Shown here piece by piece: positions 16,063 to 24,036 of a stretch of DNA of 64,000 bases (positions within the stretch are counted from its first letter, which is position 1; each line of letters starts with the position of its first letter). The position numbers and the translations under genes were made by a program. Origin of the DNA: Massilia frigida (lineage in GTDB: Bacteria > Pseudomonadota > Gammaproteobacteria > Burkholderiales > Burkholderiaceae_D); contig NZ_WHJG01000012.1 in the NCBI RefSeq assembly GCF_011682175.1, forward strand, positions 1 to 64,000, in the 5' to 3' direction. The notes beneath the pieces were generated by a model. That model was not told where the DNA came from and did no database searches. It worked only from the letters and a program-made list of their open reading frames with translations.

Positions 16063-16136
16063 ACCCGCACCGCCGCCAGCCCGTAAGCTCGGTTTCGCGG
16101 CAACGCGCTGGCTGGCTCTGCCCCACGCCACTATCC

Positions 16137-16145
16137 TGTTAGAAT
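16137..16145 (+). promoter_or_regulatory. extended -10 promoter upstream of prc
   Basis: TG-T-TAGAAT (TAGAAT at 16140-16145), about 90 bases before the prc start. No good -35 box is visible. Confidence 0.4.
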
Positions 16146-16236
16146 CAGCAGCAGTAGCCGATTTAGCGGCTGGGCGCCCTTGCAGTGCACGGTTTCGCCC
16201 GCAGATAACACCAGTTCCCGCTCGGAGAGACAACGA

Positions 16237-18477
16237 ATGAAGAAGCACATGTTGATGGTCGCACTGGCATTTGCCGCGACGACACAAGCGGCAGTCCCGC
16301 AGCCCGTCAAGGTAGGCGCCACCCAGCTGCGGCCGGTTGCGACGCAAACGCAGGCCGCCGCCTGGGCCGCTACCGTCTTTGGACGCCACCATTACAAGGT
16401 CACGCCGCTCGACGATGCGATGTCCGAAAAGATTTTCGACCGCTACCTCAAATCGCTCGATGGCGACCGCCTGCATTTCCTGCAGAGCGATATCGATTCC
16501 TTCGACAGTATCCGTACCAAGCTCGACGATGCGATCAAGACAGAAAACCTGACCACGCCGTTCAGCATGTACAGCCTGTACCAGCAGCGCTTCAACGAGC
16601 GCTTCACCTATTCGCGTGAACTGCTCAAGGGCAAGTTCGACTTCACCGTCGACGAAACCTTCCAGATCGACCGCGAAAAAGCCGCCTGGCCGAAAAACCT
16701 GGATGAAGCACGCGACTTGTGGCGCAAGCGCGTCAAGAACGATTGGCTGCGCCTCAAGCTGGCCGGGAAAGATGACAAGTCGATCCGCGAAACGCTGGAC
16801 AAGCGCTACGAAAATTACGCCGGCCGCATGAGCAAGGTCGATAGCGAAGATGTGTTCATGACCTTCATGAACGCTTACGCCACCTCGATCGAGCCGCACA
16901 CCAACTACCTCGGCCCACGTTCGGCCGACAATTTCGCCATCGCCATGCGTTTGTCGCTCGACGGCATCGGCGCCGTGCTGCAACAGCGCGAAGATTACAC
17001 CGTCATTCGCGAAATCGTGGTGGGCAGCCCGGCCGGCATGTCCGGCAAGCTCAAGGTCGGCGACCGCATCGTCGGCGTGGCCCAGGCCGATTCGCCGGGC
17101 TTCACCGACGTGCTCGGCTGGCGTATCGATGACGTGGTGCAACTGATCCGTGGTCCCAAGGAATCGGTGGTACGCCTGAACGTGCTGCCGGTCGACGCCG
17201 GTACCGATGGCAAGACCGTCACCGTGTCGCTGGTGCGCAAGAAAATCAACATGGAAGAACAAGCCGCCAAGAAAACCATCATCGAAGTCAAGGAAGGCGG
17301 CGTCAAGCGCCGGGTGGGGGTGATTTCCCTGCCAACGTTCTATCTGGACTTCGAGGCGCGCCGCCGTGGCGACAAGGACTTCAAGAGCGCCACGCGCGAC
17401 GTGGCCCGCATCCTGGGCGAGCTCAAGAAAGAGAAAGTCGACAATGTGCTGATCGACCTGCGCAACAATGGCGGCGGCGCCCTGGGCGAGGCGGTCGAGC
17501 TGACCGGCCTGTTCATCGATAAAGGCCCGGTTGTCATGCAGCGCAGCGCCGAAGGCAAGGTCGAGGTCGAAAACGACACCCAGCCGGGCCTGGCCTGGGA
17601 TGGCCCGATGGGCGTGTTGATCAATCGCGGCTCCGCATCGGCGTCCGAAATCTTCGCCGCCGCCATCCAGGATTACGGCCGTGGCCTGGTGATGGGCGAA
17701 CCGAGTTTCGGCAAGGGCACTGTCCAGACCCTGGTCAACCTCGACCGGGGCAATCCGGGCGAAAAAGCGCGCTACGGCGAACTCAAGATGACCATCGCGC
17801 AATTTTTCCGCATCAACGGCGGTACCACGCAGTTGCGCGGCGTCACGCCCGACATCAAGATGCCGGTCACCTCCGATCCGGAAGGCTTCGGCGAGTCGAG
17901 CTACGACAATGCCCTGCCGTGGGTAGCGATCAAGCCGGTGGCGTTCACGCCGTCGGGCAACCTCAAGCAACTGGTTGCTCCGCTGCAAAAGCGCCACGAA
18001 GCGCGCATCGCCAAGGACAAGGACTTCCAGTACTTGCAGGAAGACATGGCCGAGCTGCGTAAGTTGCGCAAGGATAATGTGATCTCGCTGAACGAAGCGG
18101 TGCGCCGCAAGGAACGCGATGCGCTCGAAGCCAAGGCCAAGCAGCGCGAGGCACGCCAGGTCGCCCTGCGTGCCGCCGTCACCGACGAGCCGGCCGATAT
18201 GACCGACGCCAAGGATGCGCGCAGCAAGCTGGCGTCGCCGGCCAAGACCGCCAAGGCCGCCGCCACCAAGCCGAACCGTCAGGACGATGGCTTGCAGGCC
18301 GACGAGCGCAACCTGGCATCCGAGCTGGCCGCCGAAAAAGCGGCCAAGGATGCCAAGGACGTGATGCTGCAGGAAGCGGCGCACATCCTGGCCGACGAAA
18401 TCGAGATGCTCAAGACCGATACGCGCATGGCGGCGCGCCTGATGCCTTATTTGCCGGCTGTTAAAGCGGGTAACTGA
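16237..18477 (+). CDS. prc: tail-specific (C-terminal processing) protease Prc/Tsp, periplasmic
   Basis: A 746-aa protein. The ATG at 16237 has GGAGAGA upstream; the in-frame ATG at 16180 is less likely. A signal peptide (MKKHMLMVALAFAATTQA) precedes an N-terminal helical domain (YLKSLDGDRLHFLQSDIDSF). A PDZ domain follows (GVLQQREDYTVIREIVVGSPAGMSGKLKVGDRIVGV), then the S41 core. The catalytic dyad is Ser468 (GSASASE) and Lys493 (FGKGTVQ). The C-terminal 150 residues are Ala/Lys/Asp-rich and about 60 longer than in E. coli Prc. It degrades mistargeted periplasmic proteins and processes penicillin-binding proteins and hydrolases in known species. Confidence 0.95.
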   Translation: MKKHMLMVALAFAATTQAAVPQPVKVGATQLRPVATQTQAAAWAATVFGRHHYKVTPLDDAMSEKIFDRYLKSLDGDRLHFLQSDIDSFDSIRTKLDDAIKTENLTTPFSMYSLYQQRFNERFTYSRELLKGKFDFTVDETFQIDREKAAWPKNLDEARDLWRKRVKNDWLRLKLAGKDDKSIRETLDKRYENYAGRMSKVDSEDVFMTFMNAYATSIEPHTNYLGPRSADNFAIAMRLSLDGIGAVLQQREDYTVIREIVVGSPAGMSGKLKVGDRIVGVAQADSPGFTDVLGWRIDDVVQLIRGPKESVVRLNVLPVDAGTDGKTVTVSLVRKKINMEEQAAKKTIIEVKEGGVKRRVGVISLPTFYLDFEARRRGDKDFKSATRDVARILGELKKEKVDNVLIDLRNNGGGALGEAVELTGLFIDKGPVVMQRSAEGKVEVENDTQPGLAWDGPMGVLINRGSASASEIFAAAIQDYGRGLVMGEPSFGKGTVQTLVNLDRGNPGEKARYGELKMTIAQFFRINGGTTQLRGVTPDIKMPVTSDPEGFGESSYDNALPWVAIKPVAFTPSGNLKQLVAPLQKRHEARIAKDKDFQYLQEDMAELRKLRKDNVISLNEAVRRKERDALEAKAKQREARQVALRAAVTDEPADMTDAKDARSKLASPAKTAKAAATKPNRQDDGLQADERNLASELAAEKAAKDAKDVMLQEAAHILADEIEMLKTDTRMAARLMPYLPAVKAGN

Positions 18478-18500
18478 GCAGGTCTGGAATAGATCGCAAT

Positions 18501-18521
18501 GCGGGGCCGTTGAGGCCCCGC
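18501..18521 (+). terminator. terminator hairpin after prc
   Basis: GCGGGGCC, loop GTTGA, GGCCCCGC: a perfect 8-bp stem 23 bases after the prc stop, followed by a weak T-containing stretch (AGTCGTTT). Confidence 0.65.
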
Positions 18522-18640
18522 AGTCGTTTACATGCTGACGTATGCGAGTTGCCCGGCTATGGCGGCGGCAGCTCCTCCCATATCGCTATCGGGAGGCGCA
18601 GAACAGCGTCCATTGGACGCTGGCGCCATCCCCGCTGGCG

Positions 18641-19414
18641 TCAGCGTGTCCGCGTCCTGGTACGGACGTATGCGTTCCAGCCGACGCAAACGAGCGCGAT
18701 TGCGATTGCTCCTGACGCCATACCCGTCGTCACCATGTTGAAAATTCCGTGTTCAGCCGATGTCACGCGTCGAAACAGTCGCCCCCACGCGCCACCAAGC
18801 ACGCTTGCCACCCCGACAGCGGCCAGGGCCAGCCGCCGCTGCCTGTCGCTGAAACAAGGTTGATAAGGCGGGCCCGGCTCGCTGCGTGACAACCAGGCGG
18901 CGGCATAGCTGGCGATAACCATGAATCCGACCAGGCTGCTCATGTGCTGAAGAACTTTGAATACGGGTATATCGTGGCCGCCGACCGTGACCAGCGTGCG
19001 TAACAGGTCGAGGCGGGAGACAAGCATCGTATCGGGGTGAGTGAAACTATCCCAGATTAGATGGGTCGACGCGCCGACCGCCAGTGAAACGAGCATGACC
19101 GATACCGTTCGCACGCTTTGCAAAGGCATGGGAATGTGCCACGCCATGCGCGCGCTCACCGCTTGCGGCAGCCACGCAAGGAATGCTTGCCTCAACAGTG
19201 CGGAATAGAGGAGATACACCAGGGCGCCGACGGGGACGCAATACAGGAATATCCCCGGCACGCTGTGACTGAACCTGCCGCTGACGCCAAAGGCAAAGAA
19301 GTAGACGAAATCGGGCATCATGCTGCCGATCACCAGCGCCGGCAGGGATGTGAGGCCGCGTGCACATCGATGCAAGGGAATGACGATGGCGGGATGGCAT
19401 AAGGTAAATGGCAT
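18641..19414 (-). CDS. DUF4184 family integral membrane protein
   Basis: A 257-aa protein. The N-terminus MPFTLCHPAIVIPL ... LTSLPALVIGSMMPDFVYF is the DUF4184 signature: a conserved His-Pro pair and a PDF motif near the membrane. Another conserved-looking block is GASTHLIWDSFTHP. Six to seven hydrophobic segments are visible. Similar families (YdjM/LexA-regulated) carry these His/Asp motifs and may be membrane hydrolases, but the function is unknown. It is a single gene and ends about 120 bases from the prc terminator on the opposite strand. Confidence 0.85.
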   Translation of the reverse strand: MPFTLCHPAIVIPLHRCARGLTSLPALVIGSMMPDFVYFFAFGVSGRFSHSVPGIFLYCVPVGALVYLLYSALLRQAFLAWLPQAVSARMAWHIPMPLQSVRTVSVMLVSLAVGASTHLIWDSFTHPDTMLVSRLDLLRTLVTVGGHDIPVFKVLQHMSSLVGFMVIASYAAAWLSRSEPGPPYQPCFSDRQRRLALAAVGVASVLGGAWGRLFRRVTSAEHGIFNMVTTGMASGAIAIALVCVGWNAYVRTRTRTR

Positions 19415-19562
19415 CTGAGCCTTTATTGCCGCGCCGTTCGGCCACTGCTCAGCGGCCGTGTGCCGGAAAATCTGGCAATGAACGAGCGCTGAGCGTGCGC
19501 CTGAAGGTCAATGCGAATCGTCGCACTGCTGTCCCAGCAGGTGATGGCATGTCACCCTGGGA

Positions 19563-19953
19563 TTATTTAGGGCGATGCAGCGCGCAGAGTTTATTACCGT
19601 CCGGATCGCGTACATACGATAAATACACGGGGCCCATGTCGCCCTCACGCAAACCCGGAGGGGCTTCGCACGATACGCCGCCATGCGCCACCGCGACATC
19701 GTGAAATTGCGTTACCTGCTCAGGCGAATTGCATTTGAAGCCGATCGTCGCGCCGTTCGAGCACGTCGCTTCCTCGCCGTTGATCGGCTCGGTGATGCAA
19801 AACGTGTTTCCATCATGGCGATAGAACAGCCGGGTGTGACCGGAGGCGGCCACGTTGCGAAGCGGCGCCCGCGCCGAGCATGCCAAGCAGCGCGTCGTAG
19901 AACCGTTTTGAGCGCTCGATATCGTTCGTGCCCACCATGATGTGATTGAACAT
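19563..19953 (-). pseudogene. VOC (glyoxalase/bleomycin resistance) family gene with a frameshift
   Basis: ATG 19953 opens MFNHIMVGTNDIERSKRFYDALLGMLGAG, a classic VOC N-terminus, but that frame stops about 45 codons in. The rest of the domain continues in another frame from about 19866: APLRNVAASGHTRLFYRHDGNTFCITEP, ATIGFKCNSPEQVTQFHDVAVAHGG and YLSYVRDPDGNKLCALHR. One extra base in the GGCGCGGGCGCC run (about 19861-19876) explains the break. It is either a real pseudogene or a sequencing error in a GC run. With the frame restored the protein would be about 130 aa, a normal single-domain VOC length. Confidence 0.8.
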
Positions 19954-20250
19954 ACTGTTTCTCCTTATATCCTGACTGTTCTCAGGGCGTGGTTCTTGTG
20001 GTGCTTAAAGTTGACACTGACGGGAACGACATTGGACTGCGTCCTCGTCAGTCCTGTTGCGTGGAAAAGTCTCGTGATCATAAGCTTTAACAGCGTGGCG
20101 TGGTGCGTGGTGCGGGCTTGGCTGTGCAGGGCTTGGGTCATTGAATAGCCGTCAACGGATCGATTGAAACAGTGTACGCTAAACCGCTCTGGCCTTGAAA
20201 AGCGGCCAGCTACGGATGGGTACATAGTCCCCCGAGTCCAGACACGTCGA
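19954..20250. other. intergenic region with no supported gene
   Basis: Nothing convincing is seen on either strand. A 100-codon minus-strand frame (19965-20267) and a 68-codon plus-strand frame (19942-20148) are open but lack ribosome sites, recognisable domains and normal composition. Together with the damaged VOC gene beside it, the stretch may be decayed DNA. Confidence 0.4.
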
Positions 20251-20251
20251 T

Positions 20252-20288
20252 AGGAAAAAGGCGGCATCAGGACATCGATGCCGCCTTT
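20252..20288 (-). terminator. intrinsic terminator of the chitinase gene
   Basis: AAAGGCGGCATC (20257-20268) and GATGCCGCCTTT (20277-20288) form a 12-bp perfect stem with an 8-base loop. Read on the minus strand it is followed by T-rich sequence (CTTTTTCC), as an intrinsic terminator 34 bases after the chitinase stop. Confidence 0.8.
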
Positions 20289-20321
20289 GACGTTTCAGGC
20301 CAGCGCTTCAGCCCGTGCCTA

Positions 20322-21533
20322 TCAGCAAGTCAGATGGGGACCGGTGGGTACGCCCAAGTTCTGGGTGAAGGTCGTGTAGTAATTCACCCGGGTCTGCATC
20401 TGTGCCGGCCCCTGGTACTCGGTGCCGCCTGCGCATTCGCGATTGCCGTTAATGGCATTGATGGTCTGGCCGAAACCGTATCCGCCCACCATCGAGTCAT
20501 GCGCCGACCTGCCGGCGCGGCCCGGTTGGGTCATCCAGTACCAGACCGCACTTCTCCAGGCAATGGTGGCGTTGGTGGCCAACAGTTCCGGATTGTTCAC
20601 CAGTTGCTCGCCCAGGCCCATGGCGTTGCCCAGACTGCGGTAGTTCGAGGTCCAGCTGATCTGGATCGGGCCGCGACCAAAGTACTGGTCGACCATGTTG
20701 GTGCTCTTGCAGGCGACGCGTACCCAGTTTACGTCGCAGTACAAGGGCCAGTTGGCGGTGTTGTACTCCCTCACTGCCTTTAGCTTGTCCGACTCGTGCT
20801 GCAGGTTGGCGAAGAAGGCGGCCACTTCCTGCTTGTCCAGGGTAGCGTTGCCCGACTTGGCAAAGCCTGGATAGTACCCTGCTGCAGTGACGAAGTCGGC
20901 GTATTGGTAGAACGAACTGCGGCTGGGGAACCATGCTTCGAACTGCGCTTTTGACAGGCCGGCAAAACTACCTGCCGGGTCGGGAGTAGGCGTCGGCGTT
21001 GGCGTGCTGCCACAAGTAGTTTGCTGCCAATACCAAGTGCTAATGGTCGGATCAGTACCGTCGGAGCCGTTGGTGCCGCTATTGACGACCTTGTAGAAAT
21101 TGCCGTTAGCTGGGTACTTCACCACGCTGCCCAAGCTGTAGTTCACTCCTGCGCTCCAGGTCTGGGATGAGCAGGTCGGTGGCGGGGTGGGTGTCGGCGT
21201 CGGTGTTGGCGTCGGTGTCGGTGTCGGCGTGGTGCCGCACGAGCCACTCACCGTCCATGGCTTGCCACTTCCAGCGGCCCCGCTGTTGGTCGATGGATTG
21301 TCGCCCTGCGTCCAGTAGGCGGCCGTGTAGTTGATCCCCCCGTAGCTGGCCGACTTGCCGCCATCATAGACGGTGGCGCTGTTCCACGCTGCGTTACAGA
21401 CGCTCGTTGCCGCCAACATCTTGCTTTGGGATGACTGGGTGCCGGTGGACGTATTGTCGCCGCCGCCGCCGCACGCGGCCAGCGTCCCGCCCAGTACGCT
21501 GATGATCAGGCTATTGAGGATTGTTTTGTTCAA
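20322..21533 (-). CDS. GH19 chitinase, lipoprotein with two chitin-binding modules
   Basis: About 403 aa. The start is placed at TTG 21533 (MNKTILNSLIISVLGGTLAAC), with GGAG six bases upstream; ATG at 21545 or 21569 is possible but has no ribosome site. The signal ends in lipobox LAAC, so the protein is likely surface or periplasm anchored. Two CBM5/12-type modules follow (SVCNAAWNSATVYDGGKSASYGG; SQTWSAGVNYSLGSVVKYPANGNFYKV), each followed by a (PT)n linker. The catalytic GH19 domain has HES (Glu247) and VREYN (Glu256) nine residues apart, as in the loop-poor bacterial GH19 enzymes, plus YFGRGPIQISWTSNY. It hydrolyses chitin by inversion. Confidence 0.9.
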   Translation of the reverse strand: MNKTILNSLIISVLGGTLAACGGGGDNTSTGTQSSQSKMLAATSVCNAAWNSATVYDGGKSASYGGINYTAAYWTQGDNPSTNSGAAGSGKPWTVSGSCGTTPTPTPTPTPTPTPTPPPTCSSQTWSAGVNYSLGSVVKYPANGNFYKVVNSGTNGSDGTDPTISTWYWQQTTCGSTPTPTPTPDPAGSFAGLSKAQFEAWFPSRSSFYQYADFVTAAGYYPGFAKSGNATLDKQEVAAFFANLQHESDKLKAVREYNTANWPLYCDVNWVRVACKSTNMVDQYFGRGPIQISWTSNYRSLGNAMGLGEQLVNNPELLATNATIAWRSAVWYWMTQPGRAGRSAHDSMVGGYGFGQTINAINGNRECAGGTEYQGPAQMQTRVNYYTTFTQNLGVPTGPHLTC

Positions 21534-21679
21534 TTGAGGCTCCATATCAAATTGTCGGGGCACTTGCATGCCGGGGATAAACCTGGTCGATCCGTGTGCC
21601 GCGCGTCACTCCGTGCCCGCGCGGTGATGGGCGGAATCGATTTACGCGACAATTCCGATGTTTTATGTGCAAGATCGGT

Positions 21680-21745
21680 ATACCAATATAACACCAATAA
21701 TCGGATATATGCATACCAAGTTGGAGGAAATTAATACCAAATTGG
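21680..21745. promoter_or_regulatory. cluster of three ATACCAA boxes upstream of the chitinase gene
   Basis: ATACCAA occurs at 21680, 21713 and 21734. The last two sit in ATACCAAGTTGG and ATACCAAATTGG, each containing the palindrome CCAAnTTGG; the first overlaps the palindrome GGTATACC (21678-21685). Spacings of 33 and 21 bases place the boxes on about the same face of DNA. The region is AT-rich and 150-210 bases upstream of the chitinase start. It may be an operator for the chitinase; the regulator is unknown. Confidence 0.45.
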
Positions 21746-21770
21746 GCCACTGAGGAAATGAGAGACCGTC

Positions 21771-22178
21771 ATGCCTGGCACTTCGAAGGGCGCGCCGCTC
21801 AGGTCAATTACCGTCACATTGGCGCCCGCTTCGGCGCGGCGTTTTTTCGCGGCAGAGCAGGGCACGCGGACAAGGCCGATTTCCTGGTCCGGAGACAGGT
21901 TTGGGGGGATTTACGTCGAACATGCGACCCATCCGAAAGATGCGAGCCAGATAGGGGATACATGGCTGGAAAGCGGGCCCGATCATCCGGCTGCCCTCGC
22001 TGAAATTCAAGAATCGAAAACAGCGCCAGCTGACTTTTATGAGCCTCACCTTGTCATCGTGACGGGGGCGGGCGACACCGCATTTGCCGATGACGCGACG
22101 GCACCGCTTCTGGCGCCGGAGAATCGAACCACATTATCCATTTTGACGCCCTCCGCTGCGGTGCGGAAGCGTGCTTGA
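21771..22178 (+). CDS. uncertain small ORF
   Basis: A 135-codon frame from ATG 21771 with only a weak, distant GAGG upstream. The product (EHATHPKDASQIGDTWLESGPDHPAALAEIQESK) has no domain I recognise, is rich in Ala/Thr/Pro and has no membrane segment. Composition is unlike the neighbouring genes. It may be spurious. The rest of 21546-22196 holds only the ATACCAA cluster. Confidence 0.25.
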   Translation: MPGTSKGAPLRSITVTLAPASARRFFAAEQGTRTRPISWSGDRFGGIYVEHATHPKDASQIGDTWLESGPDHPAALAEIQESKTAPADFYEPHLVIVTGAGDTAFADDATAPLLAPENRTTLSILTPSAAVRKRA

Positions 22179-22196
22179 GATGGTCGCCTGCCGCGA

Positions 22197-22670
22197 CTAG
22201 CCCTTCGCGTTGCTATTGCCGTGCCGTGCCGCGATGTCCCATCCACCGTCCACGCACAGCTGGTCGAACTGCTGCGCCAGATCGGCCAGCACCACATTCC
22301 CCAGACTCTCGATCAGGATCGCCTGCGCCCGTTGCAGCGCCTCGCCCAGCGCCTGGTTGACCACCTTTTCTACCGCGCAGTCGGGATGTTCGTTATCGAC
22401 GCCAATAGCGAACAAATGCGGCCCGCCGACCGCGCGATGAATATCGAGCAGGGTCACCGACCGTAAATCGCACGCCATCGACCAGCCCCCATGCTTGCCC
22501 GCGCCGGAGGTCACATAACCCGCTTCGCGCAAGCCGGCCATGGTGCGCCGCACCACCACCGGATTCGTATCCAGCATTTTCGCGATGTGTTCCGATGTCA
22601 AAGGTCCGTCGTGCCTGGCCATGTGCAGCAGCACATGAAGCACGCGGGAAAGGCGGCTGTCTGTTCTCAT
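22197..22670 (-). CDS. Rrf2-family transcriptional regulator
   Basis: A 157-aa protein with an N-terminal winged helix: MRTDSRLSRVLHVLLHMARHDGPLTSEHIAKMLDTNPVVVRRTMAGLREAGYVTS, then GKHGGWSMA, the family's recognition wing. The cysteines that bind an iron-sulfur cluster in IscR/NsrR (three within about 20 residues after residue 90) are not arranged that way here; only scattered Cys remain. It is therefore closer to the YwnA/CymR type that senses other signals. It is divergent from the acyl-CoA dehydrogenase operon (165 bases apart) and might regulate it, though that promoter also has a TetR-like motif. Confidence 0.85.
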   Translation of the reverse strand: MRTDSRLSRVLHVLLHMARHDGPLTSEHIAKMLDTNPVVVRRTMAGLREAGYVTSGAGKHGGWSMACDLRSVTLLDIHRAVGGPHLFAIGVDNEHPDCAVEKVVNQALGEALQRAQAILIESLGNVVLADLAQQFDQLCVDGGWDIAARHGNSNAKG

Positions 22671-22780
22671 TCAATTCTCGGTCGAGGTGATCTGAACGCA
22701 CAGTTTACCGCCTCGCGGCGTACCGCGTGGGCCGATCTTCATGCCCGCAAAAGCCATCTTCCCGGCGCGATTATTTCGGG

Positions 22781-22808
22781 TACAATCATTGTGAACGGTC
22801 GTGCTATT
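22781..22808 (+). promoter_or_regulatory. -10 box and putative operator of the acyl-CoA dehydrogenase operon
   Basis: TACAAT at 22781-22786 is the likely -10. Immediately downstream, at 22795-22808, ACGGTCGTGCTATT covers the expected transcription start. The same 14 bases, with one difference, occur in the promoter of the second acyl-CoA dehydrogenase operon (39707-39720, minus strand). Confidence 0.5.
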
Positions 22809-22835
22809 TTTAGGCGATAACAACAAGGAGACTGT

Positions 22836-24026
22836 ATGGACCTGAACTATACGAGCGAGGACCTGGCGTTCCGCGACCAAGCGCGCGCCTTCCTCGACGC
22901 CAATCTTCCGGCCGATCTGCAGCACAAGGTGCGCCAGCACCTGCGCCTGTCGAAGGACGATTACGTGCGCTGGCACCAGACCCTCGCCAAACAGGGCTGG
23001 GTGGCGCCGGGCTGGCCGACCGAATTCGGCGGTCCGGGCTGGAGCGCCGTGCAGCGCCACATCTGGGAAGAAGAATGCGCCCGCGCCGGCACTCCGCCCA
23101 TCCTGCCGTTCGGCGTCAACATGGTCGCCCCGGTCATCATGGCCTTCGGCAGCGACGCACAGAAAGCCCGCTTCCTGCCGCGCATCCTGTCCTGCGAGGA
23201 CTGGTGGTGCCAGGGCTACTCGGAACCGGGCGCCGGCTCCGACCTCGCGTCGCTCAAGACCAGCGCTGAACGCGATGGCGACTTTTACGTCGTCAACGGC
23301 CAGAAAACCTGGACCACCCTGGCCCAGCATGCCGACATGATCTTCTGCCTGGTGCGCACCGATAGCGGCGTGCGCAAGCAGGAAGGCATCTCCTTCCTCC
23401 TGATCGACATGCACAGCCCCGGCGTGACGGTACGCCCGATCATCATGCTCGACGAAGACCATGAAGTGAACGAAGTCTTTTTCGATCATGTGCGCGTGCC
23501 CGTGCAAAACCTGGTCGGCAAGGAAAACAAGGGTTGGACCTACGCCAAATACCTGCTCGGCCACGAACGCACCGGTATCGCCGCCGTGGGCCGCTCCAAG
23601 CGCGAACTGGGCTCGCTCAAGCGCATCGCCGCGCAGCGCAACAAGAACGGCAAGCCACTGATCGAGGACCCGCTGTTCGCGGCCAAGGTGGCCACCCTGG
23701 AAATCGAACTGATGGCGCTGGAAATGACCGTCATGCGCGTGCTGGCGCAAGAGCACAAGGCGCCCGGACCGGAAGCGTCGGTGCTCAAGGTGCGCGGCAC
23801 CGAAATCCAGCAGACCCTCACGGAGCTGATGGTCGAAGCGGTCGGCCCGATGGCGCTGCCGTTCGACCCGGCCTATCTGGAATCGGCAACGCCGCACAGC
23901 GTATTCGACGATGACGACGCCGCGCCGCTGGCCGCGCACTACTTCAATTTCCGCAAGACCTCCATCTATGGCGGCTCGAACGAGATTCAACGCAATATCA
24001 TCACCCAGATGATCCTGGGCCTGTGA
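22836..24026 (+). CDS. acyl-CoA dehydrogenase, pimeloyl-CoA dehydrogenase large-subunit type
   Basis: A 396-aa protein; CAAGGAGACTGT precedes the ATG. Family blocks are FLDANLPADLQHKV, GWVAPGWPTEFGGPGWS, CQGYSEPGAGSDLASLKTSAERDGDFYVVNGQKTWTTLAQHADM and the C-terminal SIYGGSNEIQRNIITQMILGL. The position of the MCAD catalytic Glu (YEG) is Gly here, so the base is probably Glu244 in LLGHERTGIA, as in isovaleryl-CoA-type enzymes. Sequence style and the partner gene 10 bases downstream match PimC/PimD heteromeric dehydrogenases, which oxidise long or dicarboxylic acyl-CoA using FAD and electron-transfer flavoprotein. Confidence 0.85.
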   Translation: MDLNYTSEDLAFRDQARAFLDANLPADLQHKVRQHLRLSKDDYVRWHQTLAKQGWVAPGWPTEFGGPGWSAVQRHIWEEECARAGTPPILPFGVNMVAPVIMAFGSDAQKARFLPRILSCEDWWCQGYSEPGAGSDLASLKTSAERDGDFYVVNGQKTWTTLAQHADMIFCLVRTDSGVRKQEGISFLLIDMHSPGVTVRPIIMLDEDHEVNEVFFDHVRVPVQNLVGKENKGWTYAKYLLGHERTGIAAVGRSKRELGSLKRIAAQRNKNGKPLIEDPLFAAKVATLEIELMALEMTVMRVLAQEHKAPGPEASVLKVRGTEIQQTLTELMVEAVGPMALPFDPAYLESATPHSVFDDDDAAPLAAHYFNFRKTSIYGGSNEIQRNIITQMILGL

Positions 24027-24036
24027 GGGACTGAAC

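Noticed and set aside
15835-18384. 849-codon minus-strand open frame opposite prc
   Set aside because: Exactly antisense to the prc gene, rich in Gly/Val/His as expected for the reverse of GC3-biased coding, no domain or ribosome site.
19942-20267. Possible insertion-sequence remnant or small genes
   Set aside because: Neither the 68-codon plus frame nor the 100-codon minus frame resembles a transposase, and no terminal repeats were found.
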